Shown here: one piece after another, positions 31,902-43,299 of the stretch
Layout: every line of letters starts with the position of its first letter
How positions within the stretch are numbered: position 1 is the first letter of the stretch
Assembly: GCF_902806685.2 (NCBI RefSeq)
Contig: NC_048547.1
Coordinates: forward strand, 13,403,196-13,467,195
DNA from: Maniola hyperantus
Taxonomy: Eukaryota > Arthropoda > Insecta > Lepidoptera > Nymphalidae
Length of the DNA: 64,000 bases
Reading direction: 5' to 3'
Made by a program: the position numbers and the translations under genes
Notes under the pieces: model-generated
The model's input: the letters and a program-made list of their open reading frames with translations, nothing else
What the model was told of the DNA's origin: nothing
Databases searched by the model: none

Positions 31902-32288
31902 TACTTAATAAGAGGAAATCTGCACTCTTTAGATACAAAACTACCTAGTCACATGTTTAAACTTTGCGTGTATACAACTGTTGGTGTAAGATTATTACTT
32001 TACTGTTTACGTTAAGATAATCACTGCAAAGGTAGTTAGTTAAATTGTTTGCACGGTTGCCTATCTTACTTGTATTTAAACAGCTTGTCGCTAATCGCTG
32101 TATAGCTTGTTCCTACTGTGTTGTTGGTTTTGAATTAGTTGTTTAGCTTAACTTCAAGGCCGAGATTAAAAATTAAAGGTGTTTATGACAATTTTTTGGG
32201 GTTCCCTACCTCAAAAGGAAAAAAATAACTCTTATAGAACCACTATATCATCTTACAAACCGACCATCAAAAAGTGTAATTTATTACC

Positions 32289-32518
32289 TACTAGCTGATG
32301 CCCGCGACTTCGTCCGCGTGGAATCAGGTTTTTTAAAAATCCCATGAGTAGGTAGGTACTTACTCTTTGATTTTCCGGGAAAAAAAGTAGCCTATGTCAC
32401 TCTCCAGGTCTTTATCTATACCCATGCAAAAAATCACGTTAATCCGTTGCACCGTTGCAACGCGATTGAAGGACAAACCAACAAATAAACACACTTTCGT
32501 ATTTATAATAAGGATACT
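32289..32518 (-). mobile_element. Helitron-like element
   Basis: Plus strand starts ACTAGCTGATGCCCGCGACT and ends CACTTTCGTATTTATAATAA. A small GTAGGTAGGTACT insert lies at about 32345. Confidence 0.8.
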
Positions 32519-32534
32519 GATCTGACAAAAATGA

Positions 32535-32703
32535 ATCGCTAAATGTGTTGCTGATCGCAAATCTCAAGAACAGCTGAACCGATGTCGCTAATTCTTTTTT
32601 TATAATATTCCTTTAAGTACCTACGAGGATGGTTCTTACGGAGAGAAAAATTAAAAAAAATTGATACGACGTTAGGCGGTACGAAGTTTGCCGAGGCAGC
32701 TAG
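32535..32703 (+). mobile_element. Helitron-like element, GGCAGCTAG subfamily, copy 2
   Basis: It matches 29640-29822 and ends TTTGCCGAGGCAGCTAG next to T. Confidence 0.65.
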
Positions 32704-33324
32704 TTTTAAATAAATAATTATTTGACTGGTTCGGAATGCCTTTAGGAATAAAGAGGATTTATTTCGCCGAGCGGCCTGGCCACAGAGTGGGACATGTGAG
32801 ATCACAGTTCACGTCAGTTATGAAACTTGTAACAAAACCTCAAGGCTTGACCTACACTGGCACGTCTGGCAGGCGTCAAAATATGTACCTAGGCTATGAA
32901 GCGACTGGGCCTTCGTCGGTTTAAAAAATCCTGTGGAACTTCTTTACTTTTCTGGGTTAATAAAAGTATCGTAAGTTACTCAGGATCAAAACAGGAGCTC
33001 ACTGTAGTTCACTATGGTGGGATCGCGTGTCACTTTCTCTCAATTGCATCGGGCAATAATCTACTTAACCCCTGGGCGTTGACCCCTATACTACGTACCA
33101 TATGAGCTGAAACGAAGTCGCAAGGGAATCGGATATTGGTCACACTTTCATATTAAGTTATTGGCTGTGTGAACTTTGTTTTTTTTTGAATCGATGACTG
33201 TGTGTTTTGCAAGTTTGCTGTATTTTCAAACTGAACAAATAACTATTCGTTCGTTTTAAGGATTCTTTAGCAAACAAGGAACCCTTATATATGGAGCGAG
33301 TGACTTAGAGATCGCCGTTAGAGC

Positions 33325-33490
33325 GATTACGGACTCATCCGATTCGAATCCGTGAAAATACGGATAAAAAACTCGGATTCAAATCCAAGCTATTCAGTGG
33401 ACATCTTTGAGATATCCATACTAATACTTCTATGACTATTTCGGAAGTCAGAACGCGTTTTCACGGATTCGGATCGGATGCATAGTGCGG
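33325..33490. repeat. CACGGATCCGTG-type repeat, copy 2
   Basis: GACTCATCCGATTCGAATCC, GTGAAAATACGGATAAAAAA and GGATTCGGATCGGATG; diverged from the copy at 29105. Confidence 0.45.
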
Positions 33491-34050
33491 GTCTTCTCTG
33501 TTTGGCCGGAACGGCCAAGCAGGGGTACGGACCTCGAGGCATGGTGGGGCGGCTGGTGACTGTTTTTAAGCCGGAATTTCACCGACTAGGGCCTGCCAAT
33601 CTTGGCTTATGGCCCTAGGGGACTTGTTCTCTGTTCGTTTGTTCTCCGCGCTGCGGGCGGCGATCGCGCTGTCGCGCACGGTGATGCTGTCGGTCCGGGC
33701 GGGGTGATTACATAAAACGTTGCAGTAGCGACAGCAACGCGACAGCAGTAGCAATGTGACAGTTCATTTGCTGTCTCTCTTCTTCTTCTTCGTGGCTATT
33801 TTGTCTCTCTCTAGCCGCTGTGACGTATGACGTTTGACAGCAATGATCGCGCGATTTACGCCTGTCGCAAGCCTGTCGCAAGCCTGTCGCGAGATACGTA
33901 ATCACCCCGCGGGGTTGACAATCCGAGCTGGTTTCCGTTGGTGGCAGGTTCGCCGTCGAGCGCGGCGACGAGGTCAAGTCCGGTGGGTCTCGCGTCGTCG
34001 TTGTTTTCGTCGCTTGGGTCATCTGCGTTCTGCAAGCCGCGCCGGTGATG
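33482..34050 (-). repeat. Retrotransposon-derived segment, copy 2, split by a MITE
   Basis: Reverse of 15070-15330, extended. On the minus strand, protein-like stretches (TRDPPDLTSSPRSTANLPPT and RTDSITVRDSAIAARSAENK) lie on either side of the MITE at 33703-33913. Confidence 0.5.
33703..33913. mobile_element. MITE with GGGGTGATTACRTA ends
   Basis: Terminal inverted repeats GCGGGGTGATTACATA and TACGTAATCACCCCGC. A GCCTGTCGCAA unit is repeated near the right end. A partial copy lies at 25230-25376. Confidence 0.7.
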
Positions 34051-34465
34051 GCGAACTCAGGAGCTCACGAGGTAGGTAGTTGACGGATCGCATGCAGTGC
34101 GTAATCGCCCTTAACTGCACCGTGTGGCCGCCGCCGCCGCCGTGAAAATGTCGCCGTGTTCAAAGACACTTAACTGATAGATCGTTTTCCATGAACTACT
34201 ACAATCAGTCCCTGGGATTGTAGGATCGTATTCTCATGTTCAATAACGCTAACACGCAATATAGTTTAAACGCTAGGTGCTAAAATGTTGCGTTTTAACC
34301 CAACTGCGGCGATACAATGAAGGGTGCTGTGTTTATGACAGTCTTTGTATGTTTGAAATGAAAGTTTTACATTCGAAAAACTAGAAGTCAGTAGAGACTG
34401 CCCAAACAAGTGAAAACTTAAAACTTTAAATAAAAGTAGGTACCTAGGTACTTAGTTATTTTTAC

Positions 34466-34912
34466 AAATTTTTAGAGATCCGTACCTCAAAAGAAACCCT
34501 TATAGGGCTTTGTTGTCTTTCTGTCTGTCCGTCTGTCCATCGTGTCTGTCAAGAAAATCTATAGAGTACTTCCCGTTGACCTAGAATCATGAAATTTGGT
34601 AGATAGGTAGGTCTTATAGCACAAGTAAAGGAATACATTCGAAAACCGTGAATTTGTGGTTAAATCACAAAAAAACGAAATTGTAGATACCTACCTAAGT
34701 ATCAAAAATTAAAATTTCAAAATTTTGTACATATTTGTTGCTGTAGCGGCAACAGAAACACATCATCTTTGAAAATTTCAACTGTCTAACTATCACGGTT
34801 CATGAGATACAGCCTGGTAACAGACGGACAGACAGACAGACGACAGACGGATGGACCGCGGAGTCTTAGTAATAGGGTCCCGTTTTATCCTTTGGGTACG
34901 GAACCTTAAAAC
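34466..34912 (-). mobile_element. GGCCAAGTGCGAGTC-related element, chimeric copy
   Basis: It reads as the family from the GGTACGGA-type hairpin through CCGTTGACCTAGAATCATGA to AACCGTGAATTTGTGGTTA. It then switches to a plus-oriented relative (CACGGTTCATGAGATACAGC, GGGTCCCGTTTTATCCTTTG). Confidence 0.5.
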
Positions 34913-35263
34913 CACGACGGCAAGGAAAAAAGTGGTCATTACCCTCAGCAATGAGGAACGCGACACAGAAAAATATTTATACAGTTTAACTTACCGCTTC
35001 TAGTTTTATACCTGAATAAATAAAGTTCGCCAATAGGGCGTGACCTAAGTGCTTCGAAAAATCGTTTACTTCGCAATCAATACCTAAACCAAATAACTTT
35101 TTGTCTAAATTTATTAGGTACTTAGAGTTTGAATAGCTAACTTTTTATGTTTGCGCGTGACTTCTTTTATAATAGTACAGTCAATTATCTTCTTACCGGT
35201 CTTACTTAATTTTACTGTACGAAATGGCGGCCGTGAAAATAAAAAAATATAAGTATCTAGGTA

Positions 35264-35423
35264 TAAGTCCCGCAAATTGCTATAGCGCTGGAACCATATC
35301 TCATTACCACCGAAATGACGTCATTTTGACGTCAGCCGAAATAAAAATATACCATCAGCAGCTCGAAACTTGACGTGCTGACGTCACTAAACTGCCACGC
35401 GCATTAGCAATTTGCGGTACTTA
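35264..35423. mobile_element. TA-flanked MITE with TGACGTCA core, copy 2
   Basis: TAAGTCCCGCAAATTGCT to GGTACTTA; the core has AATGACGTCATTTTGACGTC. Confidence 0.85.
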
Positions 35424-36021
35424 TACCGACATTTAATTTAATTTATTTATTTTGTGGAAACAAACAGTTACAATTATATGAATAATTAGTACATGTATAA
35501 AACACTTAAACCTAAACAGTCTCCAATGAAAAATTAACACTTATTATAAAAAAGAATCATCAAAATCGGTTAATAATTGACGGAGTAATCGCGTAACAAA
35601 CATACAAAAAAAAACATACAGTCGAACTGATAACCTCCTCCTTTTTTTGAAGTCGGTTATAAATTATAATATTAATCTTCTTTAAATTACTTATTAATCT
35701 TCTATGATATTACGGAACCCAAGTCGTGAGCGAGTCCGATTCGTACTTGACTGAGTTTTTTCATACTTTCTATTAATATTGGAAAATATATTTATATTTT
35801 GCTAAGTTAGAAGTTCCTTTTTTGCATAACAATACTAATCTTTGTTTTAAAAACCTATTGTTTTACTTAATATATGTTTCCCAAACAATTATGCGTCGTT
35901 TTAACACCCTTTTGTTTACGGAGCACGCCGTGGGAAGTGTTATGATATGTCAACATTATCCACAAACACGGAAAAGTCAAAAACCATTAATACCGCTGTG
36001 ATTATAAAGGTTTATACACTA

Positions 36022-36684
36022 ACTAGCTTATGCCCGCGACTTCGTCCGCGTGGACTACATGAATTTCAAACCCCTGTTTCACCCCCTTAGGGGTTGAATT
36101 TTCAAAAATATTTTCTTAGCGGATGTCCACGTCATATTAGCTATCTACATGCCAAATTTCAGCCTGATCCGTCCAGTGGTTTGAGCTGTGCGTTGATAAA
36201 TCAGTCAGTCAGCTTTTTCTTATAACTAGCTTATGCTCGCGACTCCGTCCGCGTGGACTACAAAAAATTTCATCCCTTTTTTCACCCCCTTAGGGGTGGA
36301 ATTTTCAAAAATCCTTTCTTAACGGATGCCTACGTCATAATAGCTATCTGCATACCAAATTTCAGCCCGATCCGTCCAGTAGTTTGAGCTGTGCGTTAGA
36401 TCAGTCAGTCAGTCACCTTTTCCTTTTATATATTTAGACTAGCTTACTAGCTTATGCTCGCGACTTCGTCCGCGTGGACAAAACAAATTGCGAACCCCTA
36501 TCTCACCCCCTCAGGCCTTAGGGGCTGAATTTTTAAAAATCCTTTCTTAGCAGATGCCTAGTGCCTACGTCATAATAGCTATCTGCATGCCAGAGCCCGA
36601 TCCGTCCAACTCACTCCAGTAGTTTCAGCTGTGCGTTGATAGATCAGTCAGTCAGTCAGTCACCTGTTCCTTTTATATATTTAA
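36022..36684 (-). mobile_element. Head-to-tail array of three Helitron-like elements
   Basis: Units start ACTAGCTTATG(C/T) at 36022, 36225 and 36446 and each ends in a TTTT(C/A)CTTTTATAT-type terminus. Each has the GTCA run before its 5' end. The units differ from one another at many sites, so they are separate insertions or an old tandem. Confidence 0.85.
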
Positions 36685-36744
36685 GATGTTAGATGTACAT
36701 GATTTTACGCTTATTTCTTGGTTTACCGTCATATTATATTGTGG

Positions 36745-36950
36745 ACTAGCTGATCCCCGCGGCTTCGCCCGCGTAGATTTAGGTTTTTAAAGATCCCGTA
36801 TAGCCTTTGTCACTCAGGAATAATGTAGCTTTCTACTGGTGAAAGAATTTTTAAAATCGGTTCAGTAGTTCCAAAGATTACCCCCTACAAACAAACTTAA
36901 CATTACCTCTTTATATAATAGTACTTATAGAGTATAGATGACGGGTATAA
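36745..36950 (-). mobile_element. Helitron-like element, TCAGGAATAATGTAGC subfamily
   Basis: It starts ACTAGCTGATCCCCGCGGCT and contains CTCAGGAATAATGTAGCTTT and CGGTTCAGTAGTTCCAAAGA. A related 5'-less copy is at 50877-51050. Confidence 0.7.
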
Positions 36951-37272
36951 GTATATCCCACGATTAATTGGGTGTTTCTCATTGCCGATATTTCGATTTA
37001 CAACTCAGTTGCTTGAGTTGTGTTCGCTCTCATCGCTTAATCTAACTTAATAAACAAGATAAACAAGCAAGTATACAAAGATGATCAATCATAAAGAAGT
37101 CCTTGAAAGTCCGTTCCCAGCAGAAGTTTCAGTTTACCAATACTATAGTGAACGGTGTGAGGGAACTCTCGGTTTGATCCAGAATCGACGATATGCCAAA
37201 TATTAGGCTATGGTGACGTGAATTTAAAGATAGGGCTAGCTTCGGGCTAACTAGCATGAAATATACCTACTA

Positions 37273-37428
37273 TAAGTCCCGCAAATTGCTATTGCGCTGG
37301 AACCATGTCTCATTACCATCGAAATGACGTCATTTTGACGTCAGCCGAAAGCTGATGGTATATTTTTAATATACCATCAGCTCAAAACCTCAGTCGTTGC
37401 CACGCGCATTAGCAATTTGTGGGACTTA
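37273..37428. mobile_element. TA-flanked MITE with TGACGTCA core, copy 3
   Basis: TAAGTCCCGCAAATTGCTAT to GTGGGACTTA. It has lost part of the right half. Confidence 0.82.
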
Positions 37429-37719
37429 TAACATTTGACGCCTGCCAGTGACGTCGAAGAACTATGACGAAGTCCTTGAAAGTCCAATTCGATCTAGGTT
37501 TTAGGTTTACCAATAAGTTGGGTATAAGTTTTCAGTTTGCCAATATTACGAGCGACATATAAATCTAATTATTGATTTTAGTGTTGAAATCCGAAACTAT
37601 TTGTAACAGATTGGTTTTTGTTGGTTGGAGTTTTTGTTTTGACACAATTTTATGTACCTACTACGAAGTGTGGTTGAATTGTTTATTGTTGAATAAAATA
37701 TAATTTAAAAATAAAATAA

Positions 37720-37800
37720 AATTCAACGAGGTAACGCTGCCAGCGTTGGGCAACCTGCCTCGATGCGGTGGTTTAGATGATATTTTCGATCTGTAATTTT
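37720..37800. repeat. Possible LINE fragment
   Basis: AACGAGGTAACGCTGCCAGC and GCAACCTGCCTCGATGCGG form a GC-rich island in AT-rich sequence and resemble, from memory, a lepidopteran retrotransposon end. There is no second copy here. Confidence 0.25.
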
Positions 37801-37873
37801 TATGTTCAATTGTTTATGATAAGTATTTTAAAAACCAAATACTAATTAAAAAGTTCGTGAATAAAAATTAAAC

Positions 37874-38198
37874 AAAAAAAATAAAAACCGACTTCGTTAC
37901 ATAAACACTAAAAATTGAAAAATAATTTAATTTATTACCGAATATATTATGTATACAAGAGTTAATATAGTTCCATAATAATACTTTTTGGTGCCGGTGC
38001 CAATTAGCTTTAGCTGCGCGAATCGTCTAGACTTCATATTTTTATGGGACTCCACAATGGCACCTCATTGGCACCGACCCCAAAAAATATTATTATGGAA
38101 CTATATTAACTCTTGTATACATAATATATTCGGTAATAAATTAAATTATTTTTCAATTTTTAGTGTTTATGTAACGAAGTCGGTTTTTATTTTTTTTG
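37874..38198. repeat. 325-bp palindrome
   Basis: Arms of about 115-125 bp read ACCGACTTCGTTACATAAAC ... GTTCCATAATAATA and the exact inverse, around a centre of about 80 bp. Further right the same family ends in GAAGTCGGTT (38520), so a single-copy arm was probably duplicated in inverse. Confidence 0.88.
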
Positions 38199-38309
38199 TA
38201 AAAATTTTTTATTTCACAATTTTTAGTGGCTCCATGGAATTATGCTATGACTGGTTAAAAATCTACTGTTTCCTAAGCTATTACACTGATCGCGAGCAAT
38301 TTACTCTTA

Positions 38310-38451
38310 TCCGTTGAGGAGTTCCAGTATCTATCTTCGAAGATGTTCATCAGATCTTCACCAAATTGAAATGGGACCAACTTTGAAGTATACCCTTTCA
38401 AACAAAAAAAGAATTTTCAAAATCGGTCCAGGCGTTTTTGAGTAATCGGGG

Positions 38452-38487
<36 letters not shown>

Positions 38488-38532
38488 TTCCGACGAATTG
38501 AGAACCTCCTCCTTTTTTTGAAGTCGGTTAAA
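38310..38532 (+). repeat. Repeat ending CCTCCTCCTTTTTTTGAAGTC
   Basis: The block runs from GAGGAGTTCCAGTATCTATC through an A28 or so run (38458-38485) to the GAATTGAGAACCTCC/GAAGTCGGTT end. The end recurs at 35625, 60372 and, in part, 31062. The body resembles 46885-46990. Confidence 0.55.
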
Positions 38533-38764
38533 AATAGCTCATTTAGTCTACGAGCTAGAGATCTGTGACAGATAGACAGAGCAGAGTGACATTAATAGAG
38601 CTCCGTTTTACCCTTTGGGTCCGGAATCCTAAAAATGGTTTGTCGTGTTTGTCGTGGACAATAATAATTTTTTATGGTCCAATAATTGCATAGTCTTCTT
38701 ATCCTTTGGACTATAAAATATTCCAAACCACAGAATTCTAAATAAGCTTATAGAAATAATATCT

Positions 38765-39182
38765 CATCATCATGATCAACTCATCGCCGACTCACTACTG
38801 AGCACGGGTCTCTTCTCACAATGATAAAGGGTTTTGGTCATAGTTCTACCACGCTCGCCAAGTGCGGATTGGCAAACACACACACACACACCTTTGAGAA
38901 CACTGTGGAGAACTCTCAGGCGTGCAGGGTTCATCACGATGATTTCCTTTACAGTTAAGTGATATTTTAATTGCTTAAAACGCTCATAACTTCAATTCAA
39001 TTCAATTTTTTTTATTGCGAATTTGGGTTAGTTTAGTTTACAAATCTTAAAGATATCTTAGAATAATACGAATTACATTCAAATACATTAAAAGTCCCTC
39101 GAAAAGTTAGAGCTACGTGCCCGGGATTGAACCACGGACACCCCGAGTAGAAGGCCGACGTTTTAACCAGTAGGCTATCACC
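38765..39182 (-). mobile_element. SINE-1, full copy with internal insert
   Basis: Body from ATGATCAACTCATCGCCGAC; head GCCCGGGATTGAACCACGGA and AGTAGGCTATCACCGC. An unrelated segment (about 38992-39098, AATTCAATTCAATTTTTTTT onward) interrupts it just before the head. Confidence 0.75.
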
Positions 39183-39531
39183 GCTTAAAAAAACATTGAT
39201 ATAATATTTGCTGTCTTTAATTACAGAACCGATTTTCAGCAACTTACGCTGAGTTGTTCGAAACAAATTCAAAAATTTAAGTGGTTGTGTGTGCGTGGTG
39301 TTCTCATGATTAAATAGGTTGACGATGACGATGATGACGATGAGATTGATACTAAAGTCAATCGTGCGTTGTCGCCTGCAGTATATCACGGGTTCACTTC
39401 ACACACTAATCGAAGCTGTCACTTCATCACACAATGTATTCATTCGTTAAGCCCCGTCACACGTAGGGCTGCCATTTGTTCATGGAGTGTGTCAATTTTT
39501 AATTTTAATTTTATTCATTTATTAGTAGGTA

Positions 39532-39736
39532 ACTAGCTGATGCCCGCGACTCCGTCCGCGTGGATTTACGTTTTTCAAAATCCCGCGAGAACTCTTTGAT
39601 TTTCCGGGATAAAAAGTAACCTATGTGTTAATCCAGGGTACAATCTATCTGCATTCCAAATTTCAGCCAAATCAGTCAAGTAGTTTTTGCGTGAGTGAGT
39701 AACAAACATCCACACTTTCACATTTATAATATTATA
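39532..39736 (-). mobile_element. Helitron-like element, complete, followed by a truncated one
   Basis: ACTAGCTGATGCCCGCGACT to TCACATTTATAATATTATA. A second ACTAGCTGAGGCCCGCGACT begins at about 39737 and stops after 25 bp. It is the same subfamily as the 8.5-kb palindrome. Confidence 0.75.
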
Positions 39737-40144
39737 CTAGCTGAGGCCCGCGACTTCGTAAAATAGCATTTTAAAATCTTTAAAATTGAAGGTTTTCTAA
39801 TGATAGATAAAAAACGAAATAATTATGTTGTCTTTTATTAAACTCTTACAAAAGTGACATCCCTAGCTACTTAGAGCTCCCATCCCGTAGCAATTTGCAT
39901 AACAATGGTGAGCCTGACAATATTGAAAAGACTTGACTTTTACATTTTATACGTAATAAATAACCCAGACCGAAGCTATGACTGCTCGAAAATACGACGA
40001 AACGCTTCGAGAAAAGGTACGTAGTGCCCCGTCCTTTAGTTTGGCTCGTCTTGGCGGGGGCACTGCCGTGCCCCCTGGTATTCTTTTTTAACGCCGATAG
40101 GTTTGCAATTTTTGCATAATGCATTTATGGGATAAGAGCGAACG

Positions 40145-40210
40145 CGTGACAGACCTTCGTTATTTTATAATAGCTAAAAGTTTATCTGCGTATTGTCCCC
40201 AACACTGGGG
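40145..40210. repeat. MITE-C fragment
   Basis: CCTTCGTTATTTTATAATAG to GTCCCCAACACTGGGG matches the inner end of MITE-C at 28.7 kb. It borders the pentamer array. Confidence 0.7.
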
Positions 40211-40226
40211 CGATGTTTGTTTGATG

Positions 40227-40518
40227 TGTGCGGTGCGGTGCGGTACGATGCGGTGCGGTGCGGGGCGATGCGGTGCGGTGTGTTGCGATGCGGTGCGATG
40301 CAGTGCGGTGCGATGCGGTGCGGTGCGGTGCGGTACGATGCGGTGCGGTGAGATACGGTGCACTGCACTGCGGTGTGGTGTGATGCGATGCGATGCGATG
40401 TAGTGCGGTGCGGTGCGGAGCGCTAAGATGCGGTGCCGTGCAGTGCGATGCGGTGCGGTGCAGTGCGGTGCGGTGCGGTGCGATGCGGTGCACTGCGCTG
40501 CGGTTTGGTGAGGTGCGC
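40227..40518. repeat. Degenerate pentamer array (TGCGR)n
   Basis: About 58 units of TGCGG/TGCGA with scattered TGCAG and TGCAC variants. Because 5 and 3 are coprime, all frames on both strands are long and open, giving spurious Cys/Arg- and His/Arg-rich peptides. Confidence 0.95.
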
Positions 40519-40998
40519 CGGATACTTGTAGCTAATATGCGAACTGCGCCTGGCCTGCTTTTATGGAAACTTAGGAAAACAAAAATGTAGCAATGATGCA
40601 GCTTTTTGCAGTCGACCAGCTGAGTTCATATTTTGTTATATCATTCTCAGCCAAGGACATCCGCAAAGTGCAAAGTGATTTCTCTCTTGCGTCGTGCATT
40701 TGTCCGCACTCCGCTATACAGCCCTCATTTAGTGCAATTTTCACAACAATGGCGCCTGCTCCGCCATGCTTGCGAATTTAATTACTCGCTTTATCTTTAC
40801 ATTTACTACTTTCCATTGTTTCAAAATGTTTTTAAAATACACGTCAATACTTTTATCAATTTTTATGAGTAGTAACATAATTCTATTTTCTAATTCGTGA
40901 AGATTTTAATTTTTGTACTTTCTAACGTTTCTTTTTTGATTTTCTGTGTGAAAGCTGACAAAAAGTTTACTATTGGCTAACGGCAACCTATTTGGGTG

Positions 40999-41170
40999 AA
41001 CATGGGTGCGATCCCGGGCACGCATCTCTTACTTTTGGAGTCACGGAAAACATCGTGAGGAAACCTGCATGCCTGAGAATGAGAGGAAATCTGCTAATTA
41101 CTGTGGCCTAAGCTTTTTTTATTCTCAGAGGAGACCCGTTCTCAGTAGTGGACTGGCAACATTAAATCCC
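40999..41170 (+). mobile_element. SINE-1, degenerate
   Basis: B-box region GTGCGATCCCGGGCACGCAT, then CATCGTGAGGAAACCTGCAT and a shortened tail TTCTCAGTAGTGGACTGGCA. Confidence 0.6.
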
Positions 41171-41274
41171 TTAAAGCGTGATGGATTTCAGTACAACATT
41201 ACAACCCGGCTAAGTCATAGGAAAGTTATGACGTGCTTTACCCTTAGCTAACAGGTCTGTAAAAAGGCATTCTA

Positions 41275-41420
41275 GAGCGAGTGGTATGATTTTTTTAAAG
41301 AATACTAGCTATGCTAATCAGGATTAATATTCCCCTTTCCCCTCCAACTAAGCGTAAAGCTTGTGCTAGGAGAAGGCACGTCAATAGTGCAAAGGGTGGG
41401 GTTTGAACTGCCGACCTTTT
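41275..41420 (-). mobile_element. SINE-3, 3' part and B box
   Basis: TTTAAAGAATACTAG, CCCCTTTCCCCTCCAACTAA, CAAAGGGTGGGGTTTGAACT. It stops after the B box. Confidence 0.65.
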
Positions 41421-41505
41421 TATTATAGGTACTGTGCCTACTTATTTACTAGAAGAAATAACTTTCCAATTATCATAATATCTAATTTTAAATTAGATAC
41501 TAAGC

Positions 41506-41795
41506 TGTGATAGCCTAGTGGTTAGGACGTCCGCTTCCTAATCGGAGTTCGGAGGTTCGATCCCGGGCACGCACCTCTAACTATTGAGTTATGTGCGTTT
41601 TAAGAAATTAATGAAGGAAAACATCGTGTAGAAACCTGCACACCTGAGAGTTATTCATAATGTTCTCAAAGTTGTGTGAAGTCCGCCAATCCGCACTTGG
41701 TCAGGGTGGTAGACTATGGCCAAAACCCTTCCCACTCTGAGTGGAGACCCGTGCTCTGCAGTGAGCCGGCGGCGATGGGTTGATCATAATGAAAT
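41506..41795 (+). mobile_element. SINE-1, full-length reference copy
   Basis: A box GATAGCCTAGTGGTTAGG and B box AGGTTCGATCCCGGGCACG, full body and GGGTTGATCATAATGA tail. Orientation and order are as in the other ten or so copies. Confidence 0.82.
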
Positions 41796-42162
41796 GAGAT
41801 TAAGTAGGTACCTACTTACAGAGATGGTCTGATCTCGTCTCTACCTATTCATTTGTTATGATCAAGCAGGCATTGTGGTCTAACCGCATAATCTCTTCAG
41901 ATGTAATGAACTATAATCAAATGCACATCGCATTGTGGAAATGACCTCACTAAACAATTGGCATACTCACCTACTGGAGATTTACTCTTTTGTCAGTCAT
42001 AAAGATGATTATTAGTATTTCCTGTTGATTTAATTTTATTTTAAGCCTTGTAAACTAGCTTTTTTGCTATTCCCCACTAAAATAATTTACCTACTTTTTA
42101 CGTTTCTTTACATCCTATAATAATATTTTTGTGTAAGTATAGTACTATATTATGTACTACTG

Positions 42163-42287
42163 ACTATGAGGCGGAGGGACGTCCCGCACACCCGCACAAA
42201 CCCGGTGCGGGATAGCTCAGGGGACGTGCGGGTGTGCGGGGCGTCCCTCCGCCTCATACTCCGATCGATATCGACCTGTCGCATATC
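42163..42287. mobile_element. GC-rich fold-back MITE
   Basis: CTATGAGGCGGAGGGACGTC and GCGTCCCTCCGCCTCATACT as arms; the outer end of the left arm is lost. Confidence 0.7.
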
Positions 42288-42329
42288 AATTTTTATTTTA
42301 TTTATTTAATAGGTAGGTACATCCTTTCC

Positions 42330-42440
42330 GCTTTATCATCATCATCATCAACCAATAGACGTACACTGCTGAACATAGGTCTCTTTTAAGGACTTCCACA
42401 CGCTACGGTCTTGCGCCGCCTGAATCCAGCGGCTCCCCGG
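42330..42440 (-). repeat. RTE-like 3' end fragment
   Basis: TCATCATCATCAACCAATAG, GGACTTCCACACGCTACGGT and GCGCCGCCTGAATCCAGCGG match the 20783 copy. Confidence 0.6.
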
Positions 42441-42597
42441 CTCTCTTACTTACTCGGCTCGACTCAGCTTACTTTTGCCTGGAAGAGATCGCTGTTTTAG
42501 CGATGAGGCCCCTATAAAAAGTTTGCGTTTTTATAATACAAGGCCTTGAGAGTTGGTGTTTCCTACAAAACAAAAAACTTGTTAAAGTTATTTATTA

Positions 42598-43120
42598 GCG
42601 CCATCTTATATCTAGGCAATAAACTAAGATGTTGTACTTTTACTATTGCCTCCTAGATGTCACTGTAGTCTCTCAAAATTTATTATCAGTTTAAAATATA
42701 TTTTTAAAACGTATTTTTTTAAATTATTTTACTGAAATTGTTTTTAAAAATAATTAATAAATAATAATTATTTTTTGTAATAAAAATATGACATCTGCTA
42801 CCGCCATCTAGGGACTACTTAAAGAAGCTTCACTTTTTCTACCGCACGCTAGATGTCAAAACACGAATTGACATTCGGGTATATATTTGTATTTTGACTA
42901 AGATTATATTTTATAGATGTATTTTTCATAATACATAAAATCTTAATATTTTTGTGTCATTTACTAAATTTAAAATAATTGAGAATAGTGTTTATTTAAA
43001 TACATAGTTTTAATTATAACATATTTTTTAAACATTTCAATTAGCGCCATCTTGGCAGCAAAGTATAAAGCTGTACTTCTACTAGTGCCCGCTAGACATC
43101 GCTGTCGTCAATTATTTTAA
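42598..43120. repeat. Three spaced copies of a GCCATCT...CTAGATGTC motif
   Basis: Blocks at 42598-42680, 42800-42870 and 43042-43105 each begin G(C)GCCATCT and end with (G)C(T/C)AGA(T/C)(G/A)TC, with a pyrimidine-rich middle (ACTTTTACTATTGCC, ACTTTTTCTACCGCA, ACTTCTACTAGTGCC). Confidence 0.5.
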
Positions 43121-43299
43121 TGTACAGCTATTGCTTTTCATTTTTTTTAATTATTATTTTTTGGCCATAACCATGACTAGTCTCGACTTACCACCTACTT
43201 ACCAAATTTTCAAAGCTCATTCTCACATTTCGATCTTAAAAAATAAGAACCGGAAAAATTGGGAAAATCGAAAATGTGTCCTGAGGTGAGATGACAATT

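Noticed and set aside
33834..34079. GC-rich frame including a short M-A-N-S-G-A-H-E ending at a GTAGGT donor
   Set aside because: The region is a retrotransposon remnant plus a MITE; eight codons and a weak donor do not support an exon.
37988..38317. 109-codon plus-strand frame
   Set aside because: It runs across a palindrome and a T-rich repeat; no motif.
40182..40590. Open frames of 60-100 codons on both strands over the TGCGR array (Cys/Arg- or His/Arg-rich)
   Set aside because: A pentamer repeat without stop codons is open in every frame; there is no start context, domain or splice signal.
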